Assembly (NCBI GenBank): GCA_024760905.1
Contig: CM045733.1
Coordinates: 19,409,501 to 19,473,500, forward strand
Source: Plotosus lineatus
Lineage: Eukaryota > Chordata > Actinopteri > Siluriformes > Plotosidae
DNA length: 64,000 nucleotides
Direction: 5' to 3'
Below, piece after piece: positions 13,701 through 22,300 of the stretch; the first letter of the stretch is position 1; the number at the start of each line of letters is the position of its first letter. The translations under genes were made by a program, and so were the position numbers. The notes under the pieces were generated by a model. It was not told where the DNA came from. It searched no databases and saw only the letters and a program-made list of their open reading frames with translations.

Positions 13701-14419
13701 GCCAATGCGACTTACACTCCGGAGCGATTTATAGTCCAGAAAATACGGTACTGTTCTATCCATGTATGGTTTAATTCTTTATAAACAATGCAAGCAAGAT
13801 TAGTTTGTTTGTTACACTAGTCTGATCTGCCAGTGTATGTGTTGCAGACAACTTTAATAATCATGAATTGCTCCTTTAAATCCTTGCCTGGCTTGTGTGA
13901 TACAACTCGAGACTGTCTAACTGAGCGTTATTAATCACAATTATTTTTTTAAAAAATTGTACCATTAATTGTAGGTATTTCGTTGAATGGTTTTTCTGTT
14001 ATCAAAATACTGTGTACTTGCGAGTCAGTACCATTGACTGTTTTTCCTTTTTTCTTTTGTCAGCTGGCTGCAGTCAAAAAGCTCCAAGCCAAAGGAGTGT
14101 CACTCACGAAAGAAGACCCTAACGCTGTGAAACGCAAGCGAGCCAACAGTAATGACATCACAGCCCGAGTAGTGCGTAACCTTGCCTCACCTGAAGGTGA
14201 GATCCCTGGCAAACAGGATGACACCTCTGCTATGACTACAGCTAAACCCTGAGCTTATGCTGATCTTGATATGCTGTGTTGATTTCAGAGGAGAATAAAG
14301 CAGAGGAAGCAGAGGAGCCAGCTCAGAAGAAGAGGCGTGAACAGCTGGACTATATCCAGTCTGAGGAGTTTCAGCGCATCCTGAATGCCAAGTCTGTAAA
14401 CTGCTGGATGATGGGGGAG

Positions 14420-14454
<35 letters not shown>

Positions 14455-14608
14455 TGTATGGAGTAGCTGCCGCATGGATCAGTTTGTAATATGAAATATA
14501 TTAATAATACGCTGATAATCCACAAGTTGATGACTTTACAACAAAATACAGGCATGTAGTTTATTTTTGTTGTCAGAAGATGGGTGTTTCATCTGAAGTG
14601 GTGATCCA

Positions 14609-14641
<33 letters not shown>

Positions 14642-16295
14642 CAAAGATCTCAGCTTCCATCTTTAGCCAGCTGCTCGTATGCTGTGCCACTTATAGATCC
14701 ATTAAATGTTTAAATTTGTGTTCTCCTCACATGCACGGTCACATGCTATCTTGTCACTCACAGTGACCATCAGCCGATTCATGGGAGCTCATTGGTACAA
14801 AAGGGGTGGATACTGGTTTCCCTTCAAGTGTGTCAGGCTGCTTCCAAAGGTGCATGTGTAAAGAGGTGACAGACAGTATCCTATGCCATGGTATGACAAC
14901 ATCCACATTCAGGAGGGTGTACAATGTACTTTCACAAGAATTTCAAGGAAAGATACACCTTCACAATGTATAGGATAGAAATATCATGAAAGAAAAAGCT
15001 AGGATGAGTAATAAGTGCTCACTGCACATGTGAGGTAGAGTAAGTTGAATTGAGTTCACTCACTCATTTGCTGAACTACTTAATCCTACTAGGGTCGTGG
15101 GGAGGCTTGAGCCTATCTCAGCCAACACTGAAAGAAGGCGGGGTACACCTTGAGCAGCGCTCGTCAGACCACTGCAGGGTCAACACACACCTACTCTGAC
15201 ACATATGGAGTCGGGCAGTTGGCCTAATGTCTTTGGACTGTGGGAGGAAGTCTGAAGTACTTGGTGGAAAGCCGCGCCTGAACACGAACATGCAAACTCC
15301 ACACAGAAATGCTCTAGCCCAGGAATCAAACGCAGGACCTTCTTGTTGTGATGCGTACGTGGTAACCTCCATGTCACCAAATGAGAGTGATTGATTAAAT
15401 TCTGCATGTATTTTTAAAATGTGTGTTTAGATGGAGGAGCGAGCCATGCAGGATTATTTTGAGCCACTAGTACAGAAAGAAAAGTTGGAAGAGAAGATGA
15501 AGGGCATCATGGAGATGAAGTGTCGAGCTGTCACCTGTAAAACTGTAAGTTGTACATTGTCTACTGGGCACACAAAAGGAAAAGGAAACAAAATTATTTA
15601 TCTTGATAGCAGGCAACCGTTAAGGATGCGTTCTAAATGGTCTGTTGACTTAGAAAAACTCTGAACAATGATTCAGAGTTAGTGTCTCAGTGCTTATTTA
15701 TCTTTGTGCCAGTTCCTGTCAGATACCTCTGAATCATTGGTCCTGCCTCATTACACCGCTAGGGTTGTTTGTGTACACAAAGCCAACAGGATGATGATTC
15801 CCACATTCATCAAGCTCACATGATGATGAAAGGCACATGCTTGCTTTAAGTCTTTCATTAACTAACACATTATTGTTAAATTTGGAAACCTATCTAGACA
15901 AGGGGGATTATCTGAATAATAAAAAAAAAAATTCAGGTGTTTTTCAAACAAATCTCTATTCAATTGTGCAGATAAGAATTTTCAAACCCGATGTGACTGG
16001 GGGGGGGGGGGGGGGGGTGTTGATCCTACTTCACGGAATGCGGCGCTCACGTGGGGATCTTGGTCCCAATTAACCGCAGAAAGTGAGGGATCCCTGTACT
16101 GTGAAAGAAGAACTGGCTAGCACTATCTAAGAACAACGATTTCAGAAAGTACAATAAGGTCCCAGAGAGACCCTGTTAAATGCATTTTACATATTTTTAA
16201 CCTTTGCTGAGGAAACCTTTAATAAACTGCATGTCTATCACTGGTCATGCGTACATATACATTTGTACATTTCTAAAAAAAAACTAGTTACATAC

Positions 16296-16328
<33 letters not shown>

Positions 16329-19300
16329 CACCAATATCTATATATTCGGAGCTTGATGCCTATAAATTGTTCATCTTTTAAATTAAAATGTTTTGTCCAG
16401 ATCCTCTTGATGAGTTAGTTTTCAAGGTAATAGTCAATGCAAAGAATGTACGATAATCATGTTACTTGAAAGTTTTTGTGGGTCACATAAAATGAGATTG
16501 CAGGCCGGATTTGGCTTGAGTTTTACACCTATGGTATCACGTTTTTTATACCTGACGCCGTTGCAAAGCAGCGTTACACAGTAAACAAACTTGGTTCAGA
16601 ATTCATCCTTATGATTTATTTTAAATAAATAACTTTGTAATCATAATGTACAGTAGGCCCCCGCCTATTCACGGTACGGTTCACGGGTCGCAGTCCCACA
16701 TACTCGCGGATTAGCGGTAGCCAAGGAAATTACTGGCACGCGATTCAAATTTAGCCATTGGCTGAGAGCTTTTGTTTCTCCCTCCTGCTGATTGGTTGCA
16801 GATTATGTGTACACCTACTTTTTTCTCTTTTGTGCACAAGTTATTAACGTGCTTCTGGTAAGGAGCCTAAGCGCTTTATTTATTCTCACAGTACAAAATT
16901 TAAAAGTTTTTACTTAATCATTTCTGCATTATTACTGTATTAATGAGTAAGACTATCTATAGAATGTGTTTAAGAAGCTTATTTTAGTGTATGTAATATC
17001 ATCCATAAGGGTTTAAAACCGCATCAATAATTCGCGGATTTTCAGGATCCGTGAGTAGGTGCGGAATGCAATCCCCGCGAATAACGGGGGCTTTCTGTAT
17101 TAAAAACTAAACTTTGTTCTGGTTTACATGGTTGGTGTCAAATTGTTTATTAATACAAGATAATATTAAGTAGTATAATGTTAATAAAGTATTCTTTTCT
17201 GCAGTGTAAATACACATATTTCAAACCAGCTGACCGTTGCGTAGAAGAGAATCACGATTACCACTGGCATGATGCCGTCAAGCGATTCTTCAAATGTCCT
17301 TGTGGCCAGAGAAAGATCTGCCTAGGCCGCTACCCCACTGCAGCCTGCAGGTAAGGAAGACGAGACGTTTCAGCCTGATGTTCTTCACTCACTTCTCTAT
17401 CAGGAAGGTTACCATGAGTTGTGGGATGAGTCTTGTTAGGCATTATGTAATTGTTTATTGAAATCTGTGTCTTCTGTTTCAGCAACTGTGGTATGTTCAA
17501 GTGGGAGAGAGATGGCATGTTAAAGGTATCTTGAAATGTTGGATTCTTATGATAGAACGGAATACAGTGGTACCTTGACTTACGAGTTTTACGAGTCTTT
17601 TATAACGAATTTTCCATGGTACGAGCTTCGATCCCACCAAAAATTCTGCCCCATTCAATGAGCAAAAATTTGATTTGCAAGCTTGGCTGGGGAAATGGCT
17701 TTTCTGGGCTGATTAGCCTTGTATTCTTCCGCATGTATTTGTCTGCACTCCTAGAACGCTTTGTGCTGTGCTTCTCCATTATTTTCTGTGATGCCTCCTA
17801 TAGGAAGAAAAAAAAAAAAAACATTTCAGGCCCATCCCCAAACCCCCCCCCCAAGCGCCCCACGGGCAACTATAAATCGTGTTCACTGCACTTCATATTG
17901 TTTGCTCGGTGCTTTTTCCCTACACCATAGTGCGATAGAGCCACTGCAGCCTATTGTAATTGCGCATCCGCTACTGTGGGTGGCAGTGGCGCTCTCACTG
18001 TGTTCCTTACACCATAGAGAACATGGTGAGAATGCCACTACCACCTACAGTAGAGGATGTGCAATTACACTTCATTTTAGTACAGTATGGCAAAAAAGCA
18101 TGTTCTCCCAGGTCATACATGTGCCCCCTGGCATCACACCGTGCGCCTCGCTATTTGAGAAGCACTGGCTTTGTGGGAGCTCACCATGAGCCTTTCCTCA
18201 CTGAGATTCATAGCATGCACACGCACAAAATTCTCCTCCTCCTCTGTTACGCACCACCTCAGGCCTGCCCACGTGACATCTTCATGCCCACGTGACATGA
18301 TCGGAAGGATTACAGACGCTCCCCGACTTACGTTTTTAATTGGTTCCGGACGGCCGAACATAAGTTGAAAGTGAACGTAAGTTGTTACAGTGACGTATGA
18401 TGCTCATACTGTACTATACATCCATAAATACCATTATTGTATCTCATAAAACACCCCTAAATCAATTATTATAAACATAACATTGTAAAATAATATCAAA
18501 TATATCAATTAATATCAACATTAATTTCAAATAAATTAAATTCAAGCAAAATAATTTCAAATTGATACATTTTAATCAAATTCACTCATCAAATATCAAA
18601 TACAGTATCAAATATAATCTTTAACATTCTCTATGATGCGATCTTTCTGCTTGGAAATGGTTCCGATGGTTGACGGATGGTCACATGACATGAAGCTGAG
18701 CTGAATCACTTTACATGAAGCTTAAAACAGCCAATCAACGCTTACAATATGTGAGGCACTCAATACCGAAAGTGGTGCACTTGCTGAAAGTAGTTTACTT
18801 GCTTGAAACAAAGCGCGGGTTATGCGGACTTCCGGCTTTCATGTGAGCAAGGGCTTCGTTGAACTTGTTTAGTACTCAGCCTGCACTGATGTGAATCACC
18901 AGCAGAGCAGAGAGTTCTCTCTTTCCTGGATTCGGGTTTTCATATTTTACAACTCTCTTCCTGGATTCGGGTTTTCATATTTTACAACTCTCTTTGCTGA
19001 ACTGAGTATGCATGGTAGATTGTGCCGATCCGAGCAGATAGTTAATTCATCTCTGTATATGAGACTTGCACCCATGCTAGTAGGCTTACGCATCTGACCA
19101 ACCATGTTTGCTTCGGGTTACAAAAGTCCGCAAAACAGTGTTAATACAAAGATCACAGAGACGACGTCTTAACACAAGAGTAACACGCTATATAACTGAT
19201 ATATATATATACCATGAGGGGGGGGGCACTAACCAGTGTCTCTCCCCATTTTGCCGGTCCCAAGCCCGGATAAATGCAGAGGGTTGCGACAGGAAGGGCA

Positions 19301-22300
19301 TCCGGCGTAAAACTTCTGCCACATTGAAAAATGCAAATGATCAATACAGAATTCATACCGGATCGGTCGAGGCCCGGGTTAACAACGACCGCCATCAGTG
19401 CTGTCAACCAACAGGGTGCTGATGGAAATTGGACTACTGTTTGTCAAAGACGTCGAAGAAGGAGAGGCGGGAGGCGTGTCCGTAGGCAGAGAAAGAAGAG
19501 GAAATGCGTGAGCCTAGGACTGAGAGTAGGGACTTTGAATGTTGGAACTATGCAAGGAAAAGATAGGGAGCTGGCTGACATGATGCAGAGGAGGAAGGTG
19601 GACATACGGTGTGTTCAGGAGACAAGGTGGAAAGGTAGAAAGGCTAGAAGCTTAGGAGCAGGGTTTAAACTGTTTTATAATGGTGTGGATGGGAAGAGAA
19701 ATGGAGTAGGAGTCATCTTGAAGGAGGGGTTTGTCAGGAATGTTCAAGAAGTGAAAAGAGTGTCAGACAGAGTGATGAGTCTCAAGTTAGAAATTGAAGG
19801 CGTGATGGTCAATGTTGTTAGTGCTTATGCCCCACAGGCAGGATGTAAGCTAGAAGAGAAGGAGAGATTCTGGAGTGAGTTAGATGAAGTGATGCAGAGT
19901 ACCCCAGAGGTGAAAGAGTGGTCATTGGAGCAGACTTCAATGGACATGTTGGTGCAGGCAACAGAGGGGACGAGGAAGTGATGGGCAGGTTTGGTATCCA
20001 GGACAGGAACACAGAAGGACAGATGTTGATCGATTTTGCAAAAGGATGGAAATGGCTGTGGTGAATACTTTCTTCAAGAAGAAACAGAAGCATAGGGTGA
20101 CTTATGAAAGCGGAGGTAAGAGCACACAGGTAGACTACATCTTGTGTAGGCGATGTAATTTGAAGGAAGTCAGTGACTGCAAAGTCATAGTGGGTGAGAG
20201 TGTTGCCAAACAGCATAGGATGGTGGTGTGCAGGATGACACTGATGGTGAGAAAGGTGAAAAGGCAACGGCAGAGCAGAAGACAAAGTGATGGAAGCTGT
20301 AAAAGGAAGAGTGTCGTGTTGTCTTCAAGGAGGAGTTGAAACAGGCTTTGGGTAGGCAGGAAGTGATTCCAGAGGACTGGACAACCACAGCCAATGTGAT
20401 CAGGAGACCGGTAGGAGAGTACTTGGTGTGTCCTCTGGAAGGAAAGTAGATAAGGAAACTTGGTGGTGGAATGAGGAAGTGCAGGAGTGTGTACAAAAGA
20501 AGAGGTTAGCCAAGAAGAAGTGAGACATTGAGAGGACCGAAGAGAGTAAACAGGAGTACAGGGAGACACAGCGTAAGGCGAAGGTAGCAGTGTCAAAGGC
20601 CAAACAGAGGGCGTATGATGACTTGTATGATAGGTTGAACAGTACGGAGGGAGAAAATGATCTATACAGGTTAGCACAGCAGAGAAATAGAGATGGGAAA
20701 GACGTGCAGCAAGTTAGAGTGATAAAGGACAGAGAGGGAAATATATCGACTTATGACAGAAGTGTGCTGGGAAGATGGAAAGAGTACTTTGAAGAGCTGA
20801 TGAATGAGGAAAATAAGAGAGTAGAAGGGGTGACCGTTGAGGAGCAGGAAGTCGCAAAGATTAGTAAGGGAGAAGTGAGGAGGGCATTGAAGAGGATGAA
20901 GAGTGGAAAGGCAGTTGGCCCTGATGACATACCAGTTGAGGTATGGAAGTGTCTAGGGGAGGTAGCAGTAGATTTTCTGACAAGAATATTCAACAAGGTC
21001 TTAGAAAGTGAGCAGATGCCAGAGGAATGGAGGAGAAGTGTGCTTGTGCCCATTTTTAATAACAAGGGAGATGTACAGAGTTGTGGCAACTACAGAGGGA
21101 TAAAGTTGATGAGCCATACAATGAAGCTATGGGAAAGAATAGTGGAAGCAAGACTAAGGGCAGAGGTCAGCATTTGTGAACAACAGTTTGGTTTCATGCC
21201 AAGAAAGAGCACCACAGATGCAGTGTTTGCTTTGAGGATGTTAATAGAGAAGTACAGAGAAGGTCAGAAGGAGCTGCATTGTGCCTTTGTGGATCTGGAG
21301 AAAGCATATGACAGGGTGCCGAGAGAAGAACTGTGGTATTGTATGAGGAAGTCTGGAGTGACAGAGAAGTATGTTAGAGTGGTGCAGGACATGTATGAGA
21401 GATGTAAGACAGTGGTGAGGTGTGCTGTCGGTGTGACAGAAGAGTTCAAGGTGGAGGTGGGACTGCATCAAGGGTCAGCTCTCAGCCCCTTCTTGTTTGC
21501 TATGGTGATGGACAGGCTAACAGACGAGGTTAGACAAGAATCTCCATGGACTATGATGTTTGCAGATGACATAGTGATCTGTAGTGAGAGCAGAGACCAA
21601 GTGGAGGAAAATCTAGAGAGGTGGAGGTATGCCCTGGAAAGGAGGGGATTGAAGGTTAGTCTTAGTAAGACAGAATATATGTGTGTGTGTGAACGACAAG
21701 GACCCAAGAGGAACTTTGAGGTTACAGGGGGCAGAGATAAAGAAGGTGGAGGATTTTAAGTACTTAGGCTCAACAATCCAGAGCAATGGAGAGTGTGGAA
21801 AAGAGGTGAAGAAGCACGTGCAGGCAGGTTGGAATGGATGGAGAAAGGTGTCCGGTGTGATGTGTGATAGGAGAGTATCGGCAAGAATGAAGGGAAAAGT
21901 GTAGAAGACGGTGATGAGGCCAGCAATGTTGTATGGTTTAGAGACAGTGGCCCTGGGGAAAAGACAGGAGTCAGAGTTGGAGATAGCAGAGATGAAAATG
22001 TTGAGGTTCTCTTTGGGAGTAACGAGGATGGATAGGATCAGGAATGAGCACATCAGAGGGACAGCACATGTTAGATGTTTTGGAGACAAAGTCAGAGAGG
22101 CTAGATTGAGATGGTTTGGACATTTACAGAGGAGGGATAGTGAGTATATTGGTCGTAGGATGCTGAGGTTGGAACTACCAGGCAAAAGGCCCAGAGGAAG
22201 ACCAAAGAGAAGATTTATGGATGCGGTGAAGGCGGAAATGAAGGTCGTTGGAGTAAGAGTAGACGATGCAGAGGATAGGGAGAGATGGAGGCTGATCATT

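Noticed and set aside
20135..20677. Long - strand frames opposite the LINE RT (also 21613-22386, 33194-33937)
   Set aside because: Antisense shadows of the LINE coding frames with low-complexity Ser/Leu/Pro composition.
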